A program made the translations under genes and the position numbers. Under the pieces are notes generated by a model that did not search any database, was not told the DNA's origin, and saw nothing but the letters and a program-made list of their open reading frames with translations. Shown here piece by piece: positions 9,173 to 18,998 of a stretch of DNA of 64,000 bases (position 1 is its first letter; the number at the start of each line of letters is the position of its first letter). The stretch is from Siccirubricoccus sp. G192. Lineage in GTDB: Bacteria; Pseudomonadota; Alphaproteobacteria; Acetobacterales; Acetobacteraceae. The stretch covers positions 1,585,501 to 1,649,500 of the forward strand of contig NZ_JAHREN010000001.1 of assembly GCF_019084075.1 (NCBI RefSeq). Reading direction: 5' to 3'.

Positions 9173-9814
9173 ATGGCGGTCCTCGCCGTCACCGGCATGC
9201 GGGCCGAGGCGGCGCTGCTGCCGCCTGGCTTCCGGGTGTTGGTCAGCGGCGGCGACCCGGCGCGGCTGCGTGCCCTGCTGACGGCGGCGGAAGGGGATGT
9301 CACCGCCGTGCTGAGCTTCGGCATCGCCGGCGGGCTGGACCCGGAGCTTGGCTGCGGCGCGCTGGTGGTGGCGACGCGGGTGCGCGGCAAGGGCGGCGCC
9401 TGGGCAGCCGATGCGGTCTGGGCCTCGGCCCTGGCGGCGGCCAGCGGCGCCAGGCTCGGCGTGGTGGCGGGGGCCGAGGCGGTGGTGGGGCAGCCGGCGG
9501 CGAAACGCGCGCTCCGCCTGATGACGGACGGGCTGGTGGTGGATCTGGAGAGTGCCGCGGCGGCGGGCTTCGCGGCCTCCCGCGGGCTGCCCTTCGCGGT
9601 GCTGCGCGCGGTGGCCGATACGGCGGCGGAGGTGCTGCCGCAGGCCGCCGCGGTGGGGCTGACGCCGCAGGGCAGGCCGGCGCCGGGGCGGGTGGCGCTG
9701 GCGCTGCTGCGGCGGCCGGGGGAGTTGCGGCCGCTGCTCCAGGTGGCGAAGCGGAGCCGGGTGGCGCTGGCGGCGCTGCGGCAGGCAGCGCCGGGGATGC
9801 CGCTGCCGGGGTAG
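9173..9814 (+). CDS. hpnG: Nucleosidase/phosphorylase HpnG
   Basis: A 213-residue protein of the purine-nucleoside phosphorylase/MTA-SAH nucleosidase fold. LSFGIAGGLDP near residue 45 and DLESAAAAGFA near 125 are family hallmarks. HpnG removes adenine from adenosylhopane, the product of HpnH, giving ribosylhopane for bacteriohopanetetrol. The ATG is five bases after the cyclase stop, so both are co-transcribed. It converges on hpnH, with only six bases between the stops. Confidence 0.88.
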   Translation: MAVLAVTGMRAEAALLPPGFRVLVSGGDPARLRALLTAAEGDVTAVLSFGIAGGLDPELGCGALVVATRVRGKGGAWAADAVWASALAAASGARLGVVAGAEAVVGQPAAKRALRLMTDGLVVDLESAAAAGFAASRGLPFAVLRAVADTAAEVLPQAAAVGLTPQGRPAPGRVALALLRRPGELRPLLQVAKRSRVALAALRQAAPGMPLPG

Positions 9815-9820
9815 CTGCCG

Positions 9821-10984
9821 CTACTCCGCCGCCACCGGCGGCACCGTGCCGCCATGCTTGGCGCCGCGCTTCGGCTCATGCGCCATGCCCGCCATGGTCT
9901 GCTCGACATGGCGGGAGAAGACGTAGTCGGCCTTGCGCTGGTTCGAGAGGTCGATCTCGGGGGCCATCTCGCCCTCGGTGCGCGGGCCGCGCAACTGCGC
10001 CGCCACCGCCTTCCAGGGGCGCTTCACCGCATCCACCACCGCCGTCGCCTCGAAGCCGCTATGCACCATGCAGTCGGCGCATTTCTCGTAATTGCCGGTG
10101 CCGTACTTGTCCCAGTCGGTGGTGTCCATCAGCTCGGCGAAAGTCTTCGCATAGCCCTCGCCCAGCAGGTAGCAGGGGCGCTGCCAGCCGAAGATGTTGC
10201 GGGTCGGGTTGCCCCAGGGCGTGCAGTGGTATTGCTGGTTGCCGGCGAGGAAATCGAGGAAGAGCGGCGAATTCCCCATCTTCCACCGCTTGCCCTTGCC
10301 CCGGGCGAAGATGCCGCGGAACAGTTCCTTGGTCTTGCGGCGGTTCAGGAAATGCTGCTGGTCCGGCGCGCGTTCATAGGCATAGCCGGGCGAGACCATG
10401 ATGGCGTCCACGCCCATGGCGGTGACATCGTCGAAGAAGCGCGCCATGCGCTCCGGCTCGGCATTGTTGAAGAGCGTGGCATTGATGGCGGTGCGGAAAC
10501 CCTTGGCCTTGGCCAGCTTCAGCGCCGCCACGGCGCGGTCGTAGACGCCCTGCTGGCTCACCGCCCAGTCGTGCTGTTCCTTGTCGCCATCCAGGTGGAT
10601 GTCCCAGGTGAAGCGCGGATGCGGCTTGTAGGCATCGATCTTCTTCTCCAGCAGCAGCGCATTGGTGCAGAGGATCACGATCTTGCCGCGCGCCAGGATG
10701 CGCTCGACGATCTCGGGCATCTCCTTGTGCAGCAGCGGCTCGCCGCCGGCGATCGCCACCACCGGCACGCCGGTCTCGTCCACCGCGTCCAGGCATTCCT
10801 GCACGCTGAGGCGCTTGTTCAGGATGGCATCGGGATAGTCGATCTTGCCGCAGCCGGCGCAGGCCAGGTTGCAGCGGAACAACGGCTCCAGCATCAGCAC
10901 CAGCGGGTAGCGCTTCCGCCCGGCCAGATGCTGTTTCACGATATAGGCGCCGACCTTGATCTGCTGGCGCAGCGGAATGCCCAT
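9821..10984 (-). CDS. hpnH: Radical SAM adenosyl-hopene transferase HpnH
   Basis: Adds 5'-deoxyadenosine to diploptene to form adenosylhopane, the first step of C35 hopanoids. It is 387 residues; the CxxxCxxC cluster motif CNLACAGC is near residue 38 and GGEPLLH near 80. The C-terminal half carries further conserved Cys residues (CTPWGNPTRN, EKCADCMVH) typical of HpnH. It is read opposite to hpnG, with ispH just upstream on the same strand (13 bases), so ispH-hpnH form an operon. Confidence 0.95.
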   Translation of the reverse strand: MGIPLRQQIKVGAYIVKQHLAGRKRYPLVLMLEPLFRCNLACAGCGKIDYPDAILNKRLSVQECLDAVDETGVPVVAIAGGEPLLHKEMPEIVERILARGKIVILCTNALLLEKKIDAYKPHPRFTWDIHLDGDKEQHDWAVSQQGVYDRAVAALKLAKAKGFRTAINATLFNNAEPERMARFFDDVTAMGVDAIMVSPGYAYERAPDQQHFLNRRKTKELFRGIFARGKGKRWKMGNSPLFLDFLAGNQQYHCTPWGNPTRNIFGWQRPCYLLGEGYAKTFAELMDTTDWDKYGTGNYEKCADCMVHSGFEATAVVDAVKRPWKAVAAQLRGPRTEGEMAPEIDLSNQRKADYVFSRHVEQTMAGMAHEPKRGAKHGGTVPPVAAE

Positions 10985-10996
10985 CCTGTAATTTCC

Positions 10997-11963
10997 TTAC
11001 CTCGCCGCGCTGGCCCGTGGTTCCGCCAGCGCCGCCGGCGGATCGGCGAGCGCCGCCGGCAGTTTGAACTCAACCTCTTCGACCAGCCCTGGCAGGGTGG
11101 TTACTTCCACCGGGCCCGGCAAGGCCAGCGCCGCGATGACTTCCTGCACCAGGCACTCCGGCGCCGAGGCCCCGGCCGTGATCCCGAGGACGCCAACCCC
11201 CGCCAGCCATTCCGGCCGGAGCGCCTTGGCGTCCGGGATCAGGTAGCACGGGATGCCGGCCTCCGCACCGATCTCCCGGAGCCGGTTGGGATTGGAACTA
11301 TTGGCGGCACCGACCACCAGCAGCACCTCCACCCGCCGCGCCAGCTCGCGCACCGCGGCCTGGCGGTTCTGCGTGGCATAGCAGATGTCCCGCGTATCCG
11401 GCCCGACCAGATCGGCGAAGCGGTGGTGCAGCGCCTCGATCACCGCCCGCGTGTCATCAACCGAAAGTGTCGTCTGGGTGACATAGGCCACCGGCTGTCC
11501 GGGTGGAATGGGGAGCCGCTCCACCTCCGCCGCGCTGGCGACGACATGCACCTCCCCCCGGGATCTGCCCCAGGGTGCCCACCACCTCCGGGTGGCCGGC
11601 ATGGCCGATCAGCACCACGGCGCGGCCGAGCATGGCATAGCGCCGCCCCTCCGCATGCACCTTGGAGACCAGCGGGCAGGTGGCATCGAGCACCGGCAGG
11701 CCGCGCGCCGCCGCCGCCGCCTCCACGGATCGCGGCACGCCATGGGCGCTGAAGACGGTCAACGCCCCGGCCGGCACCTGGTCCAGCTCCTCGACGAAAC
11801 GGGCGCCCCGGCGTTCCAGGTCCTCCACCACGCGGCGGTTGTGGACGATCTCGTGGCGGACATGGACCGGGGCGCCGTATCGTTCCAGCGCCCGCTCCAC
11901 GATCTCGACCGCCCGCACGACGCCGGCGCAGAAGCCCCTTGGCTGCGCCAGAATGATCCGCAT
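10997..11963 (-). pseudogene. ispH: 4-hydroxy-3-methylbut-2-enyl diphosphate reductase, frameshifted as read
   Basis: The last enzyme of the MEP isoprenoid pathway, supplying precursors for squalene. The ATG at 11963 starts [14 protein letters not shown] with the first cluster Cys; the second is in DATCPLV and the third in [11 protein letters not shown]. The N-terminal half (to GQIPG) and the rest (from EVHVV) are in different frames. The change falls in a run of six C at 11554-11559 (plus strand); five would restore one 321-residue protein. The gene is normally essential, so a consensus error is likelier than a real mutation. Confidence 0.9.
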
Positions 11964-12120
11964 CCGCACGCCCCCCGTCGATGCCGGCGCAGGCGATTGC
12001 CCCGAGGGGCATCTTGCGCGCCACCAGTTTTGCGGCACCTTGGCGCTCCGTTGCAATCAAGGAGTGGTGGGCCGGCCGTCGCTGCACCCCACCGCCCCGG
12101 GAATCCGCCCCTTGCCCCTG

Positions 12121-12516
12121 ATGCCGCCCTTGCCCTCCCCCCTGGCCCGAATCGGCCGCCGCGCCCTGCTTGGCGCCGTCGGCGCGCTGGCCGGCCTCCG
12201 CCAGGCTGCGGCGCATGCCGTGGTGGTGGCCTCGGACCCCGCCGCCGGCGCGGCGCTGGCGGCGCTGCCGGCGCAGGTTTCGGTGCGCTTCAACAGCCGC
12301 ATCGACCAGGCCCGCAGCCGGCTGGCGCTGATCGGCCCGGATGGGGAGCAGGTGGTGCTGGACCTCGCCCCCGCCACCGCGCCCGCGCTGCTGGAAGCGG
12401 CGATACCCACCCCCGCCACCACCCCGGCCGGCGCCTGGCGGCTGCGCTGGCAGGTGCTGGCGGTGGATGGCCATATCACCCGCGGCGACATCCCCTTCAC
12501 CATCGAGCCGCGCTAG
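12121..12516 (+). CDS. copC: CopC-domain copper-binding periplasmic protein
   Basis: A 131-residue protein with a signal peptide (RRALLGAVGALAGLRQAAA) and a beta-sandwich CopC domain. The mature N-terminus starts His-Ala-Val-Val-Val after the signal, and VLAVDGHITRGDIPF near the end is the standard CopC C-terminus with a conserved Asp-x-His. It binds copper in the periplasm and pairs with the CopD permease that follows. The start is not certain; upstream in-frame ATGs exist but lie before the signal peptide. Confidence 0.85.
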   Translation: MPPLPSPLARIGRRALLGAVGALAGLRQAAAHAVVVASDPAAGAALAALPAQVSVRFNSRIDQARSRLALIGPDGEQVVLDLAPATAPALLEAAIPTPATTPAGAWRLRWQVLAVDGHITRGDIPFTIEPR

Positions 12517-12627
12517 CGTATGGCCTGTTCCGGCGAAGCGGTGCCGGCCATGGTCCGGCCTGCCAATTCCACGCCCTGGGAGCGCCGGGCGGTTCCAACC
12601 CGGGCGATTCTGCTCTAGGCCCGCCGC

Positions 12628-14369
12628 GTGGAGCAGCTTCTCGACCTCTATGGCTTCGTCAGCGTGCTGCTGCACGCCGCCGAACTCGCCGCCCGCACCG
12701 TGCTGCTGGGCGGGGTGGTGTTCTGGGCCGCGCTGCTGCCGCCGCTGGTGCAGGGCCGCCCCATCCCCCCTCGGCGCGGCAAGCCTGGCCCAGCCGGTGC
12801 CGCCGGGCCGCGGCCTGACGGGCTGCGGTGCGTCGGGGCGGCTGCCGGGCCGGGAGGCCGCCGCGCTCTCGGCGATCAGCCGGCGGGTGGTGGTGGTGGC
12901 GGCGCTGGCGGCGCTGGCGGCGCGACTCGGCCGCGACGGGCTCGGCCTGGTGGCGCTGGCAGCGACGCTGGAGGCGCCGGCCAGCACGCTGCTCGGCGCC
13001 GATTTCGTCCTGGTCTCGGCGGTGACGGTGCTGGCGATGCTGGGGCTGCTGGCCCTCGCCCTGCCGCGCGGCGCGCCGGGGCTGGGGCGCCGGCTGGCGC
13101 TGCTGCTCGGCGCGCTGGCCCTGCTGGCCGCGACGAGCGCCGGCAGCCATGCGGTGGCCCGCACCGAGAGCCGCGCCATGCTGCTGGCCGCGACCGCCCT
13201 GCACCAGGCGGGGGCGGCGCTCTGGCTCGGCGGGCTGCCGGCGCTGCTGGGGGCGCTGCGGCTCTCGCCGGGGACGGCCGGCCTGGTGGGGCGGCGCTAT
13301 TCCCGCTTCGCGGCGCTCGGCGTGGGGCTGATCCTGCTGGGCAGCCTGGGTTTCTGGCTGGGCTATATCGGCGGGCTGGAGGCGCTCTACGGCACCGCCT
13401 ATGGCGCCATGGCGGGCACCAAGACGCTGCTGCTCGGCCTGCTGCTGCTGCTCGGCCTGGGCAATTGGCTGCTGCTGCACCGGCTGCGCGCCGTGCCGGA
13501 CGGCTTGGCGCGGGTACGGCGCTTCGTGGAATGCGAGATGGCGGCGGGCCTGGCCGTGCTGGCGCTGGCCGCCTCCCTCACCTCGGTGCCGCCGGCCGCC
13601 GACCTGCCGGAGGACCGCGTCACCTGGGCCGAGATCACCGAACGCTTCACCCCGGCCTGGCCGCGCCTCTCCAGCCCCGGCCATGCCGATCTGGCGATCC
13701 CGGCGCTGCAGGCGAAGCTCGATGCCGAATGGCAGCAGCGCGAGGCGCAGCAACGGCCTGATGCCTTCACCCCGGGCGAGGGGCTGCTGCCGCCGCGCAA
13801 TGCCCAGGACATCGCCTGGAGCGAGTACAACCACCACTGGGCCGGGATCATGGTGCTGCTGGTGGGCCTGGCCGCGCTGCTTGACGCCACCGGCCGGGTG
13901 CCCCTGGCGCGGCACTGGCCGCTGGTCTTCCTCGGTCTCGCCGGCTTCATCCTGCTGCGCTCCGACCCGGAGGCCTGGCCGCTGGGCGAGATCGGCCTGC
14001 TGGACAGCCTGCGCGACCCGGAGGTGGTGCAGCACAAGCTGGCGGCGCTGCTGGTGACGGGCTTCGCCCTGGCGGAATGGGGGGTGCGCCTTGGCCGCAT
14101 CGGGGGGCGGTTCCGCTTCGTCTTCCCGGTGGCGATGCTGGCCGGCGGCGTGCTGCTGCTTGCGCATACCCATGCCATCTCGAATGTGAAGGAGGCGCTG
14201 CTGGTCGAGCTGTCGCACCTGCCATTGGCGGTGCTGGCGGTGGTGGGCGGCTGCGCCCGCTGGACCGGATTGCGCGGCCCCCCCGGCGCTGGCGCGGCTG
14301 GCCCGCTGGATCTGGCCTGCCTGCCTGGTGCTGATCGGCCTGCTGCTGATCCTCTATCGTGAAGCCTGA
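12628..14369 (+). pseudogene. copD: CopD/YcnJ-like copper resistance membrane protein, two frameshifts as read
   Basis: A polytopic membrane protein starting at GTG 12628 (VEQLLDLYGF). The first frame ends after RPIP in a six-C run (12765-12770); removing one C joins it to LGAASLAQP and a long multi-helix frame. A second slip in a seven-C run (14278-14284) changes the end; with six C the tail reads PPALARLARW and stops at 14369, next to hpnN. Conserved His residues (SEYNHHWAG, LLAHTHAISN) suit copper handling. Repaired length is near 580 residues. It is probably in one unit with copC and imports copper or maintains periplasmic copper. Confidence 0.78.
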
Positions 14370-14463
14370 GCCGCAGGCGGTGCTGCCGTGAAGCCCGAGC
14401 CGCAGGCGGTGCTGCCGTGAAGCCCGAGCCGCAGGCGGTGCTGCCGTGAAACCCGAGCCGCAG
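14359..14463 (+). repeat. Tandem 29-bp repeat covering the copD stop and hpnN start
   Basis: Three near-identical 29-base units (GTGAAGCC..GCTGCC) start at 14359, 14388 and 14417, and a fourth, partial unit contains the hpnN GTG at 14446. Each full copy is a ten-codon mini-ORF (V-K-P-E-P-Q-A-V-L-P) whose TGA overlaps the next GTG. It looks like slippage duplication of the start region. Confidence 0.9.
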
Positions 14464-17110
14464 ATCGGGCGCTTCGGCCGGCTTTCCGCCGCCACGGTCG
14501 CCGCCAGCCTTCGCCGGCCGCGCCTGACGCTGCTGCTCTCGGCCCTGCTTGGGCTGCTGAGCCTCTGGGTGGTGGCGACCCGCTTCGCCATGGATACCGA
14601 CGTCATCCACCTCTTCCCGCAGGACCTGCCCTGGCGGCAGGCCGAGCGGGCGATGGACGCCGCCTTCCCGCAGCGCGTCGATCCCGTCGCCGTGGTGGTG
14701 GATGCGGCGACCCCCGACCTCGCGGATCGCGCGGCCGCGGCGCTGGAAGCGGCGCTGCTGGCGCAGCCAAGCCTATTCCGCAGCGTCACCCGCCCCGATG
14801 CCGATCCTTATTTCCGCCGCAACGCCCTGCTCTTCCTGACCCTGCCGGAGGTCCGCGCCGCCACCGAGCGGATCATCGAGGCGCAGCCCATGCTGGGCAC
14901 CCTCGCCGCCGATCCCAGCCTGCGCGGCGTCGCCCGGACCCTGGAATTGCTGGCCGAGGGGATGCGGCGGGGCGAGGCCGACCCCGCCTTGCTGATCCCG
15001 CCGCTGCAGGCCCTGACCAGGGCGGCCGAGGCGGCAATGGCCGGAAGGGTGGCGCCGCTCGACTGGTCGGCGCTCTTCACCGGCCGCGCGCCGGACCCGC
15101 TGGCGCCGAGGCGCTTCCTGCTGGTCCGGCCGGTGCTGGATTTCAGCGCCCTCGCCCCCGGCGCCGAGGCCACCGCGGCGGTGCGGGCGGCGGCGGCACG
15201 GCTCAGCCTCACGCCGGAACATGGCGTCACGGTGCGCCTCACCGGCGAGCTGGTGATGGGGGATGAGGAATTCTCCACCGTCTTCGGCGGCGCCATCACC
15301 GAGAACATCCTGTCGCTGCTCTCGGTGGCGCTGCTGCTCTGGATGGGGTTGCGCTCGGGGCGGCTGATCCTGCCCATGCTTGGCACCCTGGTGCTCGGGC
15401 TGGTGGTGACGGCGGCCTTCGGGCTGCTGGTGGTGGGGCCGTTCAATCCGCTCTCCATCGCCTTCGCCGTGCTGTTCATCGGCCTCGGCGTCGATTTCGG
15501 CATCCAGTACGCGGTGTGTTTCCGCGAGCAGCGGTTCCGGCTGGCGGGACAGGCCCTCGGCCCCGCGCTGATCGCCGCCGCCGGCCAGGCGGGGGAGGGC
15601 ATCGCGCTGGCGGCGCTGGCGCTCTGCGCCGGTTTCCTGGCCTTCCTGCCGACGGATTACCGGGGCGTCTCGGAGCTTGGGCTGATCGCTTCGGGCGGGA
15701 TGCTGATCGCGGTGGCGATCAGCCTCACAACCCTGCCGGCCTGGCTGCTCTATACCCGGCCGGGGCCGGAGCGGGAGCCGGTGGGCTATGCGTCGCTGGC
15801 CCCGCTCGACCGCTTCCTGACGCGCCACGCGCGCGGCGTGCTGGTGGTGGTCGGGCTGGTGGCGCTGGCCGCGGCCGCCTGCCTGCCGCTGCTGCGCTTC
15901 GACAGCAACCCGCTGAACCTCCGCAACCCCGATACCGAGGCGGTTTCCACCTTCCGCGACCTGATGCGCCGGCCGGAAACTACCCCCAATACCCTGCAAA
16001 GCCTGGCCCCGGACCTGGCCGCGGCCGAGGCGCTGGCGGCGCGGCTGGCGGCGCTGCCGGAAGTGGCGGGCACGCTCACCCTGGCGAGCTTCGTGCCGGA
16101 GGACCAGGCGGCGAAACTCGCCCTGATCCGCGACGCCGCCGACCTGCTCGGCCCGACGCTGGAGCCGCCGGTCCCGGCGCCGCCGCCCGATGACGCGGCG
16201 GCTGCGGCGGCGCTCCGCCAAGCCGCGGCGGTGCTGGAGACGGCCGCCCGGGCCATGGCCGAAGCGCCCTCCGGCGCGGCGGCGCCCACGGAACGCGAGG
16301 CCCTGGCCCCGGCGGCGGCGCGGCTGGCGGCGGTGCTGCGGCCACTCGCCAAGGGCCCGGCCGAGGCGCGGGAGCGGCTGGCGGCGGCGCTGCTGCCCGG
16401 CCTCGGCCATACGCTGGCGGCGCTGCGCCAGGCCCTGCAGGCCGCCCCCGTCACCCTGGAGGACCTGCCGGAAAGCCTCCGCCGCGACTGGGTCACCAGG
16501 GATGGCCGGGCGCGGGTGGAGGTGCAGCCCGCCGATCTTTCGGACCGGCCGGAGGCGCTGGCCCGCTTCGCCCAGGCGGTGCAGGCGGTGGCCCCTGATG
16601 CCACCGGCACCGCCATCTCGGTCCAGGCCAGTTCGGCTACCATCCAGGACGCCTTCCTGCGCGCCGGCGGCATCGCCACGGTGCTGACGGTGCTGCTGCT
16701 GCTGGCGGCGCTGCGCTCCTGGCGGCTGGCGCTGCTGGCGCTGGCGCCGCTGGGGCTGGCCGGGCTGCTGACCCTCGCCACCTGCGCGCTGTTCGGCCTG
16801 CCGCTCAACCTGGCCAATATCATCGCCCTGCCGCTGCTTTTCGCCCAGGGCGTGGCCTTCGACATCTACTATGTCGCGGCCTGGCGGAACGGCGAGCGGG
16901 CGCTGCTGCCCTCGGCGCTGACGCGGGCGGTGCTCTACAGCGCGCTGACCAATGGCACCGCCTTCGGGACGCTGGCGCTCTCCTCGCATCCCGGCACCGC
17001 CAGCATGGGGGGTGCTGCTGACCATGAGCCTGCTCTACGCGCTGGCCACCGTCATGCTCACCCTGCCGTCGCTGCTGCACCTGCTGGCCGAGCCGCGGCG
17101 GCCCGCCTGA
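14446..17110 (+). pseudogene. hpnN: Hopanoid RND transporter HpnN, frameshifted near its end as read
   Basis: An RND/MMPL exporter that moves hopanoids to the outer membrane. It starts at GTG 14446 (MKPEPQIGRFG), with TM1 at residues 25-45, a large periplasmic loop, a helix bundle (residues about 280-450 with GLGVDFGIQYAV), a second loop and a second bundle ending LPLLFAQGVAFDIYYVAAW. A run of six G at 17007-17012 shifts the frame after SMG. Five G give VLLTMSLLYALATVM and a stop at 17110, about 887 residues. As read, the frame runs on to 17511 with an unrelated tail over the start of lnt. Confidence 0.88.
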
Positions 17111-17158
17111 AGGGCAGGCGGCGCCGGCGGCAGTTCCACGGCGCCACGATCTGCTTTA

Positions 17159-17204
17159 GAGCAAACGCCGTTCGAGCGAATCACGCGAGCGGGGTAATTT
17201 GCTC
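17159..17204. repeat. Intergenic inverted-repeat element between hpnN and lnt
   Basis: GAGCAAA (17159-17165) and TTTGCTC (17198-17204) are inverted arms enclosing a GC-rich core with the word GAATCACGC. The same TAGAGC edge and GAATCACGC core recur in the larger element at 46915-47078, so this may be a short member of that dispersed family. Confidence 0.5.
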
Positions 17205-17270
17205 GCCAAAACAGAAAGCTGGGACGGCTTCCGCGCGCGAGGCGAGCGGAATCCACCCCAGGTGCGGGTC

Positions 17271-18860
17271 GTGTTCAAGCGCTTCCTCGACCGCCTCGCG
17301 GGCCTGCCGTTCCGGCGGGCGCTGCTGGCCGCCTTCGCCCTCGGCCTGGCCTCCGCCCTGGCACTGCCGCCGGTGCATGCGGTGCCGGTGCTGCTGCTCG
17401 CCTTTCCCGGCCTGCTGGCCCTGGCCGGGGCGCAGCCCGGATGGCGGCGGGCGGCGGCGGTGGGCTTCGCCTGGGGCTTCGGGCACCACCTGGCCGGGGT
17501 CTACTGGGTGACATATGCCATCCTGACCGATGTCGCGACCTTCTGGTGGCTGGTGCCGCTAGCGGCGCCGGGTCTCGCGGTGCCGCTGGCGCTGTTTGTG
17601 GTGCCGCCGGTGCTGGTGGCCTGGGCGCTGCCGCCGGGCTGGCCGCGGCTGCTGGGCTTCGCCGGCGCCTGGGTGGCGAGCGAGATGCTGCGCGGCGTGG
17701 CCTTCACCGGCTTTCCCTGGAACCTGATCGGCAGCGTCTGGGCCTTCGCCGCCCTGCCGGTGCAGGGCGCGGCGGTGGTCGGCGTGCATGGGCTTTCGCT
17801 CGCGACCGTTTTACTGGCAAGCCTGCCGCTGCTTGGCAACCGCCGCGTGCTGGCGGGCGGCGTTCTGGTACTGGCCGGGTTCGCCGCTTTCGGCGCCTGG
17901 CGGCTCGCGGCCCCCGACCCGGCGTTCCAGCCGGTGGAATTGGTGCTTGTGCAGGGGAATGTCGCACAGGAGGTGAAATGGCGGCAGGACCAGCGCCTGC
18001 CGATCTTCCAGCGCTACCTCGACCTCACCGCCGCGGCCGCGGCGCGCGCCGCCGAGGCCGCGCCGGGCTCCCGTATCGCCGTGATCTGGCCGGAGACGGC
18101 GAGCCCCTTCCTGCTGGCCCAGGATCCGGAAGCCCGCCGCATGGCGGCGGCGGCGCTGCCGCCGGGAGCCATGCTGATCGGCGGCACGGTGCGAGGGGTC
18201 TGGGGGCCTGACGGCGCCCTGCGGCAGGTCTTCAACAGCCTGGTGGTGCTGGATTCGGCCGGTGAGGTGGTGGCGCTGTATGACAAGGCGCATCTCGTGC
18301 CCTTCGGGGAATACATGCCACTGGCCGGGCTGATTCCCATCCGCATGGTGGTGGGCGGCATGGATTTCTCCGCCGGCCCCGGCGCCGTAACCCTGGCCCC
18401 GCCCGGCCTGCCGCCCTTCGGCGCGCTGATCTGCTATGAGGTGATCTTTCCGGGCGAGGTCACGCCGAAGCCCCGCCCGGACTGGCTGGTGAACATCACC
18501 AACGATGCCTGGTTCGGCCATTCCGCCGGCCCCTGGCAGCATCTGGCCGCGGCCCGGCTGCGGGCGGCGGAGGAGGGGCTGCCGGTGGCGCGGGCGGCGC
18601 AGACCGGCATCTCGGCGGTCTTCGATGCGCGGGGGCGGCGCCTGCACATGCTGCCGCTCGGCGCCACCGGAACGCTTTCCACGCCGCTGCCGGGGGCCGG
18701 GCCGCCCACGCCCTTCGCGCGCTTCGGGCTGATCGTGCCGGGTGTGCTGGCGGTGTTTTGCCTCGGCCTCGGTCTGCTCGGGTGGCGGCGGGTTGCAACC
18801 GCGGCCGGGACGGGTCCTTCGGCGCGAGTTGTCAATATTGAGAAATCTCAAAACTATTGA
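17271..18860 (+). CDS. lnt: Apolipoprotein N-acyltransferase
   Basis: Transfers a third acyl chain to the N-terminal Cys of lipoproteins at the inner membrane. N-terminal helices cover about residues 15-200. The nitrilase domain carries the catalytic triad: Glu in WPETASPFL, Lys in YDKAHLVPFGEYMPL and Cys in ICYEVIFPGE. A last helix (FGLIVPGVLAVFCLGLGLL) precedes the end. I chose GTG 17271 because family homology begins there; the open frame reaches back to 17199 through the repeat element. The final 20 codons run into an AT-rich operator-like dyad. Confidence 0.93.
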   Translation: MFKRFLDRLAGLPFRRALLAAFALGLASALALPPVHAVPVLLLAFPGLLALAGAQPGWRRAAAVGFAWGFGHHLAGVYWVTYAILTDVATFWWLVPLAAPGLAVPLALFVVPPVLVAWALPPGWPRLLGFAGAWVASEMLRGVAFTGFPWNLIGSVWAFAALPVQGAAVVGVHGLSLATVLLASLPLLGNRRVLAGGVLVLAGFAAFGAWRLAAPDPAFQPVELVLVQGNVAQEVKWRQDQRLPIFQRYLDLTAAAAARAAEAAPGSRIAVIWPETASPFLLAQDPEARRMAAAALPPGAMLIGGTVRGVWGPDGALRQVFNSLVVLDSAGEVVALYDKAHLVPFGEYMPLAGLIPIRMVVGGMDFSAGPGAVTLAPPGLPPFGALICYEVIFPGEVTPKPRPDWLVNITNDAWFGHSAGPWQHLAAARLRAAEEGLPVARAAQTGISAVFDARGRRLHMLPLGATGTLSTPLPGAGPPTPFARFGLIVPGVLAVFCLGLGLLGWRRVATAAGTGPSARVVNIEKSQNY

Positions 18861-18861
18861 C
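18831..18861. promoter_or_regulatory. Nested inverted repeat (probable operator) ahead of the XRE gene
   Basis: GTCAATA (18831-18837) and TATTGAC (18855-18861) enclose the perfect palindrome TTGAGA-AA-TCTCAA (18838-18851). The AT-rich dyad stands out in GC-rich DNA, overlaps the lnt stop and lies about 140 bases before the XRE start. Autoregulation by that protein is inference. Confidence 0.55.
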
Positions 18862-18998
18862 GCTTCGTTTCCTTTCCCTTAAACCGCTGGGTATCGAGGG
18901 TTGCAATGGTGGGGCGAGGCGCTCTCGCGGAATCCACCAGGACACCCGCCAAGGCATGGGCCTGCCCGTCAGGGCGGCCGGAGATGGGATGGACGGAC

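Noticed and set aside
11540..11570. Programmed ribosomal frameshift in ispH
   Set aside because: The same kind of slip occurs in many unrelated genes at homopolymers with no conserved stimulatory structure; a common technical cause is simpler.
12659..14218. Gln/Arg-rich minus-strand frame over copD
   Set aside because: Mirror of Leu-rich membrane helices on the other strand; no start context or homology.
14359..14463. CRISPR-like 29-base repeats
   Set aside because: No spacers between units; the copies spell the hpnN start region.
14773..17025. 750-codon minus-strand frame over hpnN
   Set aside because: Antisense shadow with random composition; hpnN is clearly the gene.
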